Source: Bolinopsis microptera | Taxonomy: Eukaryota; Ctenophora; Tentaculata; Lobata; Bolinopsidae | Assembly (NCBI RefSeq): GCF_026151205.1 | Contig: NC_087075.1 | Span: 3,322,359 to 3,386,358, forward strand | Length of the DNA stretch: 64,000 nt | Reading direction: 5' to 3' | Shown: positions 46,401 to 61,400 of the stretch, piece by piece | Numbering within the stretch: position 1 is the stretch's first letter | Layout: every line of letters begins with the position of its first letter | Position numbers and translations under genes: made by a program | Notes under the pieces: generated by a model | The model's database searches: none | Seen by the model: only the letters and a program-made list of their open reading frames with translations | What the model was told of the DNA's origin: nothing

Positions 46401-49400
46401 CCTCGATATACATTGCAGAAGATTGTGTTGGAGGGGCCAGTTCTGGATCAGTCAAGTGGCTGTCAGACCTGTCCGGCAGATCAATGGTAGTTTAGCAGCA
46501 AACGCAGCTTCTACCTGCACGGCATGTCCAGCTGACAAAGCAGTAGCCTCTGGATCAGGAACACAATGAAAGTGACTGCCACAGAGTAAGTTGTTGTTTC
46601 CTAAAAATTGGTAGGGACCGAAGGGTTCATCTGAAATTTATGATTAATCTTAGAATGCAATAATGTGTGTGCGAATAAACTTAGACTGATATACTGACGT
46701 CAACAAGCAAAACGTTTAGTATTTGTACAATATTGGTATTACTATACGTTTATGAGGTCCCATCACAGATGCTCGAAAGGAAGTCCTGTGAAATGAAATG
46801 CAATATTGTATATGAACAACACCCGCACACACTTTTGACACTTATCCAATATTCAAATATAAGCGAACCATCCCTAAAAGGGGACTTCGATTCTTAAATG
46901 CTTGCCAGCGCTGATAAAACTTGCAGTTTATAAATTATTGACTAACTCGACTATACTTGCAGAGATTTGTGTTGCGGGGCCTGTATCTGGATTCAGTCAT
47001 GTGGCTGCAGCCTGTCCGGCAGATCAATGGAGTTTAGCAGCAAACGCAGCTTCTTCCTGCACGGCATGGTCCAGTGGACAAAGAGGTAGCCTCTGGATCA
47101 GGAACACAAGAAAGTGACTGCACATGGAGTAAGTTGTTGTTTCCTAAAATTGGAGGGACCGAAGGGGTTCATCCTGAAATTTTGTTAATCTTAGAAATGC
47201 ATTATGGTGTGCGAAATTGACATAGAGAATTAACGACGTCAACAAGCAAAGTTTTGTATGTGTACATATAATGGTATTACTATACGTTTATAGGTCCCAT
47301 CACAGATGCTCGAAAGGATTTCCTGTGAATGAAATTGCAACTATTGTATTTGAAACACACCCGCCCACACACTTTACCCTTATCCATATTCAAATAAAAG
47401 CGAAAACCATCCCTAAAAGGGTATTCGAATTCTTAAACTGCTTGCACAGCGGGCTGAAACTTGCAGTTCTATAAATACTTGATTAAACTCGCTATACTTG
47501 AGAGATTGTGTTGCGGGCCTGTATCTGGATCAGTCACGTGGCTGTCAAGCTGTCGGCAGATCAATGGAGGATTTAGCAGCAAACGCAGCATTCTACCTTG
47601 CACGGCATGTCCAGCTGACAAAGAGGTAGCCTCCTGGATCAGGAACACAAGAAAGTGACTGCACTGGAGTAAGTTCGTTGGTTCCTAAATTGGAGGGACG
47701 GAAGGGTTCATCCCTGAAATTTATGTTTAATCTTAGAAATGCAATAATGTGTGGCGAATAAACATAGACTGAAAATACTGACGTCAACAAGCAAAGTTTA
47801 GTATTTGTACAATAATTGGTATTACTATACGTTTATGAGGTCCATCAAGAATGCTCGAAGGAATTCCTGTGAATGAAAATCAAACTATTGTAATGATACC
47901 ACCCGAACACACTTAGACACTTATCCAATATTCAAATAAAAGCGAACCATCCCTAAGGGTAACTTCGAATCTTAAACTGCTTGCCAGCGGCTGAAACTTG
48001 CATTTCTATAAATACTGTTGACTAACTCGACTATACTTGCAGAAGATTGTGTGTGCGGGCCAGTATCTGGCTCAGTAAGTGGCTGTTCAAGCCTGTCCGG
48101 AAGATCAATGGAGTTAGCAGCAAAAACGCAGCTTCTACCTGCACGGCTTGTCAGCTGACAAAAGTGTTGCATCTGGTTCAGGAACACAAGAAAGTGTCTG
48201 CACATGGAGTAGTTGTTGTTTCCTAAAAATTGGAGGGACCGAAGGGGTTCATCCTGAAATTATGTTAAAATTAGAAATGCAATAATGTGTGCGAATAAAA
48301 CATTAGACTGAAATACTGACACGTCAAACAAGCAAAGTTTAGTATTTGTACAATTATTGGTATTACTATTCGTGTATGAGGTCCCATCACAGATGTCGAA
48401 AGGAAATTCCTGTGAATGAAATGCAACTATTGTATATGAACAACACCCGCACCCACTTTGACACTTATCCAAGCATTCAATAAATAAAAAGCGAACCATC
48501 CCTAAAGGGTACTTCGAATCCTTAAACTGCTTGCAGCGGGCCTGAAACTTGCAGAGTTCTATAAATATTGACTAAAACTCGACTATACTTGCAGAAGATT
48601 GTGTTGCGGGCCAGTATCTGGTTCAGTCAAGTGGCTGTCAAGCTGGTCCGGCAGATCAATGGAGGTCGTAGCAGCTAACGCAGCTTCTACCTGCACGGCA
48701 GTCCAGCTGACAAAGAGGTAGCCTTGGATCAGGAACAAAGGAAAGTGACTGCCGCCCTCAACCCATTTTTTTTGGGGGGGGGTGTAAGTTGTTTGTTTCC
48801 TAACAATTGGAGGGACCGAAGGGGAAAAGGGGTTCATCATGAAATTTATGTTAATCTTAGAATTGCAATTGATGTGCGAATAAATAGACGCTTGAATAAC
48901 TGACGTCAACAAGCAAAGTTTAGTATTTGTACAATAATTGGTATTAATATACGTTTATGAGGGGCCCTTCAAAGGATGCTAGAATGGAATTCTGTAATGA
49001 AATGCAAAATATTGAATATGAACAACCACCCGCACACACTTTGACTCTTATCCATTATTCATAATAATGCGAACCATCCCTAAAAAGGGTACTTCGAATC
49101 TTAACTGCTTGCCAGCGCTGAACTTGCAGTTCTATTAATACTTGACTAAAACTCGATATACTTGCAGAGATTGTGTTGCGGGGCCAGTATCGGATCAGTA
49201 CAAGTGGCTGTCTAGCCTGTCCGGCAGATCAATGAGGAGTTAGCAGCAAACGCAGCTTCTACGCACGGCATGTCCAGCTGCAAAGAGGAGGCCTCTGGAG
49301 CAGGAACACAAGAAGTGACTGCACTTTGAGAGTAAAGTTGTTGTTCCTAAAAATTGGAGGGCCGAAGGGGTTCATCTGAAATTTATGTTAATCTTAGAAA

Positions 49401-52400
49401 TGCAATAATTGTGCGAATAAACATAGACTGAAATACTGGAGACGTCAACAAGCAAAGTTTAGTATTTGTACAATAATTGGTATTACTATACGTTTATGAG
49501 GTCCATTCACAGATGCTCGAAAAGGATTTCCTGTGAATGAAAATGCAACTATTGTATATGAACACCAACCGCTACACACTTTGACACTTATCCATATTCA
49601 AATAAAAGCGAAACCATCCCCTAAAGGTTAATTCGATTCTTAATATGCGTCCAAGCGCGGAAATAAAAACCCCTGCAGTTTATAAATTACTTGATAAAAT
49701 CGACTATACTTGCAGAAGATTGTGTTGCGGGCCTGTTTCTGTTCAGTCAGTGGCTGTCAGCCTGTCGGCAGATCAAATGGGTTTAGCAGCAAACGCAGCT
49801 TCTCCCTGCAGGCATGTCCAGCTGACAAAGAGGTAGCCTCTGGTATCAGGAACACAGAAAGTGACTGCTTGGAGTAAGTTGTTTTGTTTTCCTAAAATTT
49901 GGAGGGACCGAAGGGGTTCATCACCTGAAATTTTTGTTAATCTTGAAATGCAATAATGTGTGGAATAACATAGACTGAAATCTGACGTCCCACAAGCAAA
50001 GTTTAGTATTTGTACAATAATTTGGTATTACTATACGTTATGAGGTCCCATCACAGATGCTCGAAAAGGAATTCTGTGAATGAAATGCAACTATTGTATA
50101 TGAACCACCACCCGCACACACTTTGACATTTATCCAATAGTGCAAATAAAAGCGAAACCTTCCTAAAAAGGGTATTCGAATCTTTATAACTGCTTGCCTG
50201 CGGCTGCAACTTGCATTTCTATAAATATGACTAAACTCGATATGCTTGCAGAAGACTTGGTGTTGCGGGCCAGTATCTGATTCAGTCAAGGGGATGTTCA
50301 TAGCCTTGTCCGGCAGATCAATGGTGTTTGCAGGCAAACGCGCTTCCTACCTGCACGGCATGTCCAGCTGACAATAGAGGTAGCCTCTGGATCAGGAAAA
50401 CAAGAAAAGTGGACTGCACATGGAGTAAGTTGTTGTTTCCTAAAAATTGGAGGGACCGAAGGGGTTCATCCTGAAATTTTATGTTAATCTTAGAAATGCA
50501 ATAATGGTGCGTATAACATAGGACCTGAAATATGACGGTCAACAAGCAAAGTTTAGTATTTGTACTATAATTGGTTTATTACTCTACGTTTATGAGGTCC
50601 CATCACAGATGCTCGAAGTAATTCCTGTGAATGTAATGCAACTATTAGTATATGAACCACCACCCGCACATCTTTGACACTTTCAATATTCAAATAAAGC
50701 GAACCATTCCTAAAAGGGGGTACTTCGATCTTAAACTGCTTGCCAGGGCTGAAACTTGCAGTCTATAAATATTGACTAAACTCGTCTATACTTGCAGAAG
50801 ATTGTGTTGCGGCCTACCATGTATCGGATCAGTTCAATGTGGCTGGTCAAGGCTGTCGGCAGATCATGGCGTTTAGCAGCAAACGCAGCTTTTACCTGCA
50901 CGGCATGTCAGCTGACAAAGAGGTTAGCCTCTGATCAGGAAACACAAGGGAAGGTGACTGCCACATGGTGTAAGTTGTTGTTTCCTAAAATTTGGAGTAC
51001 CGAAGGGGTTCATCCTGAAATTTATGTTATCTTAGAAATGCCAATAATAGTGGGCGAATAATCATTGACTGAATACTGACGATCAACAAGCAAAGATTTG
51101 TACTTTGTACAATAATTGGTATTACTATACGTTTATGAGGTCCCATCACAGATGCTCGAATGGATTCCTGGTGAATGAAATGCAACTTATTGTATTTTGA
51201 ACACCACCGCACACCACTTGGACAACTTATTCCAAATTCAAATTAAAAGCGAATCCATCCCTAAAAGGGTACTTCGAATCTATAACTGCTTGCCAGCGGC
51301 TGAAATTGCGTTCTATATATACTTGACTAATAACTCGACTTTACTTTGCTAGAAGATTGTGTTGCGGGCCAGTTTCTGGATCAGTAAAGTGGCTGTCAAG
51401 CCTGTCAGGTGATCAATGGGTGTAGCAGCAAACGCAGCTTCTACCTGCACGGCATGTCCTGCTGACAAAGAGGTGCCTCTGGATTCAGGAACACAGAAGT
51501 GACTTGCACACTGGTGTAAGTTGTTGTTTCCTCAAAATTGGTGGATACGAGGGGGTCTATCTGAAATGTATGTTAATCTTAGAAATGCAATAATGTGGTG
51601 AGGAATAAACATAGACTGAATATACTGACGTCAACAAGCAAAGTTTAGTATTTGTTACAATAATTGGTATTACTAAACGTTAATGAGGTCCCATCACAGT
51701 GTCTCGAAAGGATTTCCTGTGTATGAAAGCAACTATTGTATATGAACACCACCCGGCACACACTTTGACACTTATCAATATTCAAATAAAAGCGAACCTC
51801 CTAAAGGGTACTTCGAATCTTAACTGATTGCCAGCGGCTGAAACTTGCAGTTCTATAAATTACTTGACTAAACTCGACTATACTTGCAGAAGATTGTGTT
51901 GCGGCGCCAGTATCGGGATCAGTCAAGTGGCGGTCAAGCTGTCCGGCAGATCAATGGAGTTTAGCAGCAAACGCAGCTTCTACCTGCACGGTTGTCAGCT
52001 GACAAAGAGGTTGCCTCTGGACAGGAACAAAGAAAGTGACCTGCCCACTGGAGTAAGTTGTTGTTTCCTAAAAATTGGAGGGACGAAGGGGTTTTCATCT
52101 GAAATTTATGGTTTAATCTTAGGAATGCAATATGTGTGCGAATAAACATAGACTGAAATACTGACGTCAACAAGCAAGTTTAGTATTTGTAAAATAATTG
52201 TATTACTATACGGTTTATGAGGTCCCCATCCCATCAAGATGCTCGGAAAGGAATTCCTGTGAATGAAAATTGCACTATTGTATATGAACAACACACGACA
52301 CTACACTTTGACACTTATCCCATATTCAAATAAAAGCGAACCATCCCTAAAAAGGGTACTCTTCGAATCTTAAACTGCTTGCCAGCGGCTGAAACTTGCT

Positions 52401-55400
52401 GTTCTATAAATACTTGATAAACTCGACTATACTTGCAGAAGATTGTGTTGGGGCCAGTATCTGGATCAGTCAAGTGGGCTGTCAGCCTGTCCGGCAGATC
52501 AATGGACGTTTAGCAGCAAACGCTGCTTTCTACCTGCACGGCTTGTCCAGCTGGACAAAGAGGTAGCTCTGGATCTGGAAACACAAGAACGTGATGCACA
52601 GTGGTGTAAGTTGTTGTTTCTAAAATATAGGAGGACCGAAGGGGGTTCATCCTGAATTTATGTTAATCTTAGAAAATGCAAGAAATGTGTGGGGAAATAA
52701 AACATAGACGGTATACTGACGGTCAACAAGCAAAGTTTTAGTATTTGTACAATAATTGGTATTACTATACGTTTATGAGGTCCATCACTGATGCTCGAAA
52801 GGAATTCCTGTGAATGAAATGAACTATTGTTTTGAACACCACCCGCACACACTTTGACACTGTATTCCATTATTCAAATAAAAGCAGGAAACCATCCTCT
52901 TAAAGGGTTCTTCGAATCTTAATCTGCTTGACCAGCGGCCTCGATAACTGCAGTTCTATAAATACTTGGACTATCTCGACTATACTTGCAGAAGATTGTG
53001 TGCGGGGCCAGTATCTGGAATCAGTCAAGATGGCTTCAGCCTGTCCGGCAGATCGATTGGAGTTTAGCAGCAAACGCAGCTTACTCACCGGCACGGCATG
53101 TCCAGCTGACAAAGAGGGTAGCCTCTGGATCAGGAACACAAGGAAAGTGATGCACTGGAGTAGTTGTTGTTCTAAAAATTGGGGACCGAAGGGGTTCCAT
53201 CCTGAATTTATGTTAATCTTAGAAATGCAATTGTGTGCGAATAAACATAGACTGTAAAATACTGACGTCAACAAAGCAAAGTTTAGTATTTGTACAATAA
53301 TTGGTATTACTATCACGTTTATGAGGTCCCATCACAGATGCTCGAAGGATTTCCTGTGTATGAAATGCCTATTGTTATGTAACTCCACCGCACACACTTG
53401 ACACTTATCCAATATTCACATAAAAGCGAACCTCCCTAAAAGGGGTACTTCGAATCTTAAACTGCTTGCAAGCGGCTGAAACTTGCTGTTCTATAATACT
53501 TTGACTAAAACTCGTCTATTCTTGCAGAAGTTTGTGTTGCGGGTCAGTATCTGGATCAGTCATGTGGCTGTCAAGCCTGGCCGGCGATCAATGAGTTTTG
53601 CAGCAAACGCAGCTTCTACCTGCACGGCATGTCCAGCTGACAAAGAGGTAGCCTTGGATCAGGAAATCACATGAAAGTGACAGCTCATGGAGGTTAGTGG
53701 TTGTTTCCTAAAAATTGGAGGGACCGTAAGGGGTTCATCTGAAATTTATGTTAATCTTAGATATGCAATAATTGTGTGCGAATAAACATAGGAGAAATTA
53801 CTGACGTCAACAAGCAAAAGTTTAGTATTTGTCAATATTTGGTATTACTATACCGTTTATGAGGTCCACATCTCAGTTGCTGAAGGTTTCATGTGAATGA
53901 AATGCAACTATTTTTATGAACACCACCCGCACACTACTTTGAACACTTTATCCAATATTCAAATAATAGAGAAACCATCCCTATTAAGGGTACTTCGAAT
54001 CTTAAACTGCTTGCCAGCGCGCTGAAACTGCAGTTCTATAAATACTTGACAACTCGACTATACTTGTGAAGATTGTGTTGCGGGCCGTATCTGGGATCAG
54101 TCACGTGGCCTGTCAAGACTTGTCCGGCAGATCAATGGAGTTTAGAAGCAAACGCAGCTTCTACTGCACGGCAAGTCCAGTGACAAAGGAGGTTGCCTCT
54201 GGATCAGGATACCACAAGAAAGTGAATGCACATGGAGTAAGTTGTTGTTTCCTAAAATTTGAGGGCAGGGACGAAGGGGTTCTCTGAAAATTTATTTTAA
54301 TCTTTGAAGGCAATAGGTGTGCGATAAACATAGACCTGAATACTGAACGTCAAACAAGCAAAGTTTTTAGTTTTGGTACAATATTGGTATTACTATACGT
54401 TTATGAGGTCCCATCACAGAGCTCGAAAGGAATTCCTGTGAATGAAATGCAACTATGTAATTTGACAACCACCCGCACACACTTTGACATGATCAATATT
54501 CAATAAAAGCGGATACCATTCCCTAAAAGGGTTATTCGATTCTTAAACTGCTTGCCATGCGGCTGAAACTTGCAGTTCTCTATAAATTTTACTTGACTAA
54601 ACTCGACTATACTTGCAGATGATTTGTGTTGCGGGCCAGTATCTGGAACAGTCAATGGTGTCAAGCCTGTCCGGCAGATCAATGGAGTTTAGCAGCAAAC
54701 GAGCTTCTACCTGCACGGCATGGGGGGGGGTCCAGAGGACTAAGAGGTAGCCTCTGGATCCATGGGAAACAGATAAGTGACTGCACATGGAGTAAGTGTT
54801 GTTTCCTAAAAATTGGAGGACGAAGGGGTTCATCTGAAATTTATGTTAATCTTAGAATGCATTAATGTGTGCGAATAAACATAGACTGAAATACTGACGT
54901 AACAAGCAATAGTTTAGTATTGTACAATAATTGGTATTCTATACGGTTTTTGGGTCCCATCACTGATGCTCGAAAGAATTCCTCGTGAATGAATAAGCAA
55001 CTATTGTATTTGAAACACCCGAACACACTTTGACCACTTATCAATATTCAAATAAAAAAGGCGAACCATCCTAAACAAGGGTACTTCGAATCTTAAACTT
55101 GCTTGCAGCGAGCTGTAAACTTGCGTTTCTATAAATTTCTTGACTAAATCTAGGGACTATACTTGCAGAAGGATTGTGTGCGGGCCTGTATCTGGAATCA
55201 GTCATGGTGGCTGTCAAGCCTGTCCGCATATCAATGGAGTTTAGCAGCAAAACGCAGCCTTTACCTGCACGGAATGTCCAGCTGACAAAGAGGTAGCCTT
55301 ATGGATCAGGAACACAAGAAGTGACTGCACATGGTAGTTAGTTGTTGTTTCCTTAAAAAATTGGTGGGACCGAAGGGTTCATTCATGAAAATTGATGTTA

Positions 55401-58400
55401 ATCTTAGAAATGCAATTGATATTGTGGTGCGGATAAACATAGACTGAAATATGAACGTAAACAAGCAAAGTTAAGTATTGTACAATAATTGGTATTACTA
55501 TACGTTTATGAGGTCCCTTCCCAGATGCTCGAAGGAATTCCTGTGAATGTTAATGCAACTATTGTATATGACACCCCCGTCACAACTTTGACACTTATCC
55601 AATATTCAAATATAAAGAGATCCATCCTAAAAGGGTACTTCGAATCTTAACTGCTTGCCGCGGTCTGAGACTTGCAGTTCTATATAAATACTTGACTAAA
55701 CTCGACTATACTTGCAGAAGTTTGGTTGCGGGCCAAGTATCTGGATCAGTCAAAGTGGCTGTCAAGCCTGTCCGGCAGATCAATGGAGTTGAGTTTAGCA
55801 GCACCGCATGCTTCTACTGCACGGCTAGTCCAGCTGACAAAGAGGTAGCATCTGGATCAGGATCACAAGATAGTGACTGACATGGAGTAAGTTGTTGTTT
55901 CCTAAAAAATTGGGAGGACCGATGGGTTCATCTGATAATTTATGTTATTTAGAAATTTGCATAATGTGTGCGAATAAACATAGACTGAAATACTGACGTT
56001 CAACAAGCAAAGTTTAGTATTTGTACATAATTGGTATTACTATACGTTATATGAAGTCCCCATCACAGATGCTCGATAAGGAATCCTCAGTGAATGAAAT
56101 GCACTTCTTGTATAATGAACACCACCCGCACCACTTTGACATTATTCCAATATTCAAATCAAAGCGAACATCCCTAAAAGGGTACTTCGACTTAAACTGC
56201 TTGCCAGCGGCTGATACTTGCAGTTCTATAAATACTGGACCTAAACTGAATATACTTGCAGAAGATTGTGTGGCGGGCAGTATCTGGATAGTCAAGGGCT
56301 GTAAGCCTGTCGGAGATTCAATGGAGTTTAGCAGCAAACGCTGCTTCTGCCTGCACGGCATGTCTAGATGACAAAGAGGTAGCTCTGGATCAGGACACAA
56401 GAAAGTGACTGCACATGGAGTAAGTTGTTGTTTCTAAAAATTGGAGGGACCGAAGGGGTTCTTCCATGGAAATTTATGTTATATCTTAGAAATGCCAATA
56501 TAATGTGTGAGCGAATTAACATAGATGGAACTACTGACCGTCACAAGCAAAGTTTAGTATTTGTACAATAATTGGTTTACTATTCGTTTATGGGGAAGGT
56601 ACCCATCACAGATGCTCGAATGGAATTCCAGTGAATGAATGCAAACTATTGTATATGAACACCACCGCACACACTATGACACTTATCCAATATTCATATA
56701 AAAGCGAACCATCCCTAAAAGGAGTTATTCGAATTACTTAAAACTGCTTTGCCAGCGGTGAAACCTTGCAGTGCTTAAATACTTTGATAACTCGACTATA
56801 CATTGCAGAGATTGTGTTGCGAGGCAGTATCTGGATCAGTCAAGTGGCTGTCAAGCCTGTCCGGAGAATAATGGAGTTTGCCAGCAAACGCAGCTTCTAC
56901 CTTGCAAGGCCATGTCCAGTCTGGACCAAAGAGGTAGCCTCTGATTCAGGAACACCAAGAAAGTGATGCACATGGAGTAAGTTGTTGTTTCCAAAAATTG
57001 GAGGGACCGAAGGGGGGTTTCTTCCTGAAATTTATGATTAATCTTAGAATGCAATAATGTGTGCGAATAAACATAGACTGAATACTGACGTCAACAAGGC
57101 AACGTTTAGTATTTGTACAATATTGGTATTACTATACGTTTTTGAGGTCCCATCACCGATGCTCGAAAGGAATTCTGTGAATGAAATGCAACTATTGTAT
57201 TATGAACTCCACACGCACACACTTGACATTATCCAATATTCTAAATAAATGCGAACCTCCCTAAAAGGGTACTTCGAATCTTAATGCTTGCCAGCGGTGA
57301 AACTTGCAGAGTTCTATAAATACTTGACTAAAACTCGGACTTACTTTGGCAGGAGATTGTGTTGCGGGCCAGTGCCAGTATCTGGATCAGTCAAGTGGCT
57401 GTCAAGCCTGTCCGGACAGATCACTGAGTTTAGCAAGCAAAGCAGCTTCTCCTACCACGGTTGTCAGATGACAAGAGGTAGCCTCTGGATCATGGAACAC
57501 AAGAAAGGGACTGCACATGGAAGTAAGTTGTTGTTTCCTAAAATGGAGGGACGACGGGGTTCATCCTGAATTTATGTTACATCTTATGTAATGCAATATG
57601 TGTGAGAATTAATCATAGATGAAATTACTGACGTCAACATAAGCATAAGTTTAGTATTTGTACAATAATTGGTATTACTATACGTTATGAGGTTCCCATC
57701 ACAGATGCTCGAAAGGAATTCTGTGATTGAAATGCAACTATTGTATATGAACACCACCAGCACACACTTTGACACTTATCCAATATGCTCAAATAAAAAG
57801 CTGAACCATCCCTAAAAGGGGTACTTCGAATCTTAAATGCTTTGCCAGCGGCTGAAACTTGCTGTTCGTAAATTTTTTTTTCTTGACTAAACCTCGTCTA
57901 TACTTGCAGAAGATTGTGTGCGGGCAGTATCTGGATCAGTCAAGTGGCTGTTCAAGCCTGTCCGCAGATCAAGGTGTTTAGCAGCAAAACGCAGCTTCTA
58001 CTTCACGGCCATGTCCAGCTGGGACAAAGAGGTAGCCTCTGGATCATGGAACACAAGAAGTGACTGCACATGGTAAGTAAGTTGTTGTTTCCTAAAATTG
58101 GAGGGACCGAAGGGGTTCATCTGAAAGTTTGTTAATCTTAGAAATGCAATAATGTGTGCGAATAAACAAGACTGAATACTGACTCAACAAGCAAAGTTTT
58201 AGTATTTGTACAATAATTGGTATTTACTATACGTTTATGACGGTCCCATCACAGATGCTCGAAAGGAATTCCTGTGAATGAAATGCAAATATTGTATATG
58301 AACAACACCGCACACACTTTGGACACTTATCCAATATTCAAATAAAAGCGAACCATCCCTAAAAGGGGGATACTTCGAATCTTAATCTGCTTGCCAGCGG

Positions 58401-61400
58401 CTGAAACTTGCGTTCTATAAAATACATTGAATAAAAATCGACTATACTTGCAGAAAGATTGTGTTGCGGGCCCAGTAGTATCTGGACAGTAAGGTGGCTG
58501 TCAAGCCTTGTCCGGCAGATCAATGGAGTGTGCAGCAAAGCAGCTTATTCCTGCACGGCATGGTCCAGCTGACAAAAGACAGGTAAGCCTCTGGATCAGG
58601 AACACAAGGATAAAGTGACTGCACTTGGAGTAAGTTGTTTGTTTCTTAAAATTGGAGGGACCGAAGGGGTTCATCTGAAATTTATGTTAATATTAGAAAT
58701 GCAATAATGTGTGCGAATTAACATAGACTGAAATACTGGACGTCAACATCGCTAAGTTTCGTATTTGTACAATATTTGGTATTACTATACGTTTATGAGG
58801 GTCCCATCACAGATGCTCGAATGGAAATCTGTGAATGAAATCGCAACTATTGTATATGAACACCACCGCACACACTTTGTTTTATCCAATATTCAAATAT
58901 AAAGCGAACCTTCCCTAAAAGGGTACTTCGAATCTTAAAATGCTTTTGCCCGCGGCTGTAACTTGCCAGTCTATAAATACTTGACTAAACTCGACTTACT
59001 TGCAGAAGTTTGTGTTTGCGGGCCAGTATCTGGATCAGTCAAGTGGCGTCAAGCCTGTCCGGCAGATCAATGGAGTTTAGCAGCAAAACGCAGCTTCTAC
59101 CTGCCGGCATGTCAGCTGACAAAGAGGTATGCCTCTGGTATCAGGAACAGAATGAAGTGATGACAATGGAGTAAGTTGTGTTTCCCTAAAAATTGGAGTG
59201 GACCGAAGGGGTTCATCTGGTGGAAAATTTATGTTAATCTTAGAAATGCAATAAGTGTGAAATAACATAGACTGATACTTGACGTCAACAAGCAAAGTTA
59301 GTATTTGTACAATAATTGGTATTACTATACGGTTTTTTATTAATGAGAGGTCCCATACAGATGCTCGAAAGGAATTCCTGTGAATGATAATGCAAAATAT
59401 TGTATATGAACACACCCGCGCCAACACTTTGAATGACATTATCAATATTCAAATAAAGCGTAACCATCCCTAATAGGGTACTTCGAATCTTAAACTGCTT
59501 GCCAGCGGCTGAAAACTTGCTAGTTATATTAAATATCTTGACTAAACTCGGACTATACTTGCAGAAGATTGTGTTGCGGGCCAGTATCTGGATCAGTCAA
59601 GTGGCTGTCAAGCCTCGTCCGGCAGATCAATTGAGTTTAGAGCAACGCAGCTTTACCTGCACGGACATGTCCAGCTGACAAAGAGGTAGCTCTGGTTCAG
59701 GAACAAGAATAGTGACTGCACAACTGGAGTAAAAGTTGTTGTTTCCTAAAAATTTGGAGGGACGAAGGGAGGTTCATCCTGAAATTTATGTTAATCTTAG
59801 AAATGAAATAATGTGTGGAATATAATACATAGACTGATATACTGGACGTCAATAAGCAAAGTTTAGTTATTTGTACAATAATTGGTATTACTTTACGTTT
59901 ATGATGTCCCATCCAGGAGTGCTCGAAAGGAATTCCTGTGAATGAAATGCAAAACTATTGTATATGAACACCACCCGCACACACTTAGACAGCTATCCAA
60001 TATTCAAATAAAAGCGAAAACCATCCCTAAAAGGTACTTCGGATCTTAAATGCTTGCAGCGGCTGAAACTTGCAGTTCTATAAATACTGATAAACTCGAC
60101 TATACTTGCAGATGATTGTGTTGGTTTGCGGGCCAGTATTACTGATCAGTAAAGGTGCTGTCACAGCCTGTCGGCAGATCAATGGAGTTTAGCAGCAAAC
60201 GCGCTTATACCTGCACGGCATGTCCAGCGACAAAGAGGTTTTTTAGCCTCTGGCTTAGGAACAAGAAAAGTGACTGCACATGGTAGTAAGTTGTTGTTTC
60301 CTAAAAATTGGAGGGACGAAGGGGTTCATCCTGAAATTATGTTAATCTTAAAATGAATAATGTTGTAGACGATTAAACATATGGACTGAAATACTGACGT
60401 CAACAAGCAAAGTTTTGTATTTGTACAATAATTGGTTTTCTATACGTTTATGGAGGTCCATCCAGTGCTCGAAAAGGAATTACTGTTGAATGAAATGCAA
60501 CTATTGTATATGAACACCACCCGCACACACTTTGACCTATCCCAATATTCAAATTAAATGCGAACCATCCCCTAAAAGGTACTTCGAATTCTTAAACTGC
60601 TTGCCTGCGGCTGAAACTTGCAGTTCTATAATTACTTGACTATACTCGACTATACTTGCAGATGTTGTGTGAGGGCCAGTATCTGGATCAGTCAAGTGGC
60701 TGTCAAGACTGGCCGGCAGATAATTGTGTTTAGCAGCAAACGCAGCTCTACCTTGCACGGCATGTCCAGCTGACAAAGAGGTTAGCTCTGGATCTGGAAC
60801 ACAAGAAAGTGATGCACATGGAGTAAGTTGTTGTTTCCTAAAAAAAATGGATGTGGACCGAAGGGGTTTTCATCCTGATTATGATAATCTTAGAAATGCC
60901 AAAAATGTTTATTTTTTGTGCGAATTAATTAGCTGAAATACTGACGTCAACATGCACAAGTTTAGTATTGTACAATTAATTGGTATATTACTATACGTTT
61001 ATGAAGGTCCCATCACAGATGCTCGAAGGAATTCCTGGTGAATGGAATGCAAAAATATGGGATATGAACAACCACCCGCTCACACTTTGACACTTATCCA
61101 ATATTTCAAATACAAAGCGAACCATCCTAAAAGGGTACTTCGAATCTTAACTGCTTTGCCGCGGGCTGAAAACTTGAAGTTCTATAATACATTGACAAAA
61201 CTCGACTTACTTGCAGAAGATTGTGTTGGGGCAGTTATCTGGAATCAGCAAGTGGGCTGTCAAGCCTGTCCGGCAGTTCCAATGGAGTAGAGTGTAGCAG
61301 CAAACGGCAGCTTCTACCTGCACGGCATGTACAGCCGACAAAGAGGTAAGCCTCTTGGATCAGGAAACACAAGAAAGTGGACTGCAAATGGAGTAAGTTG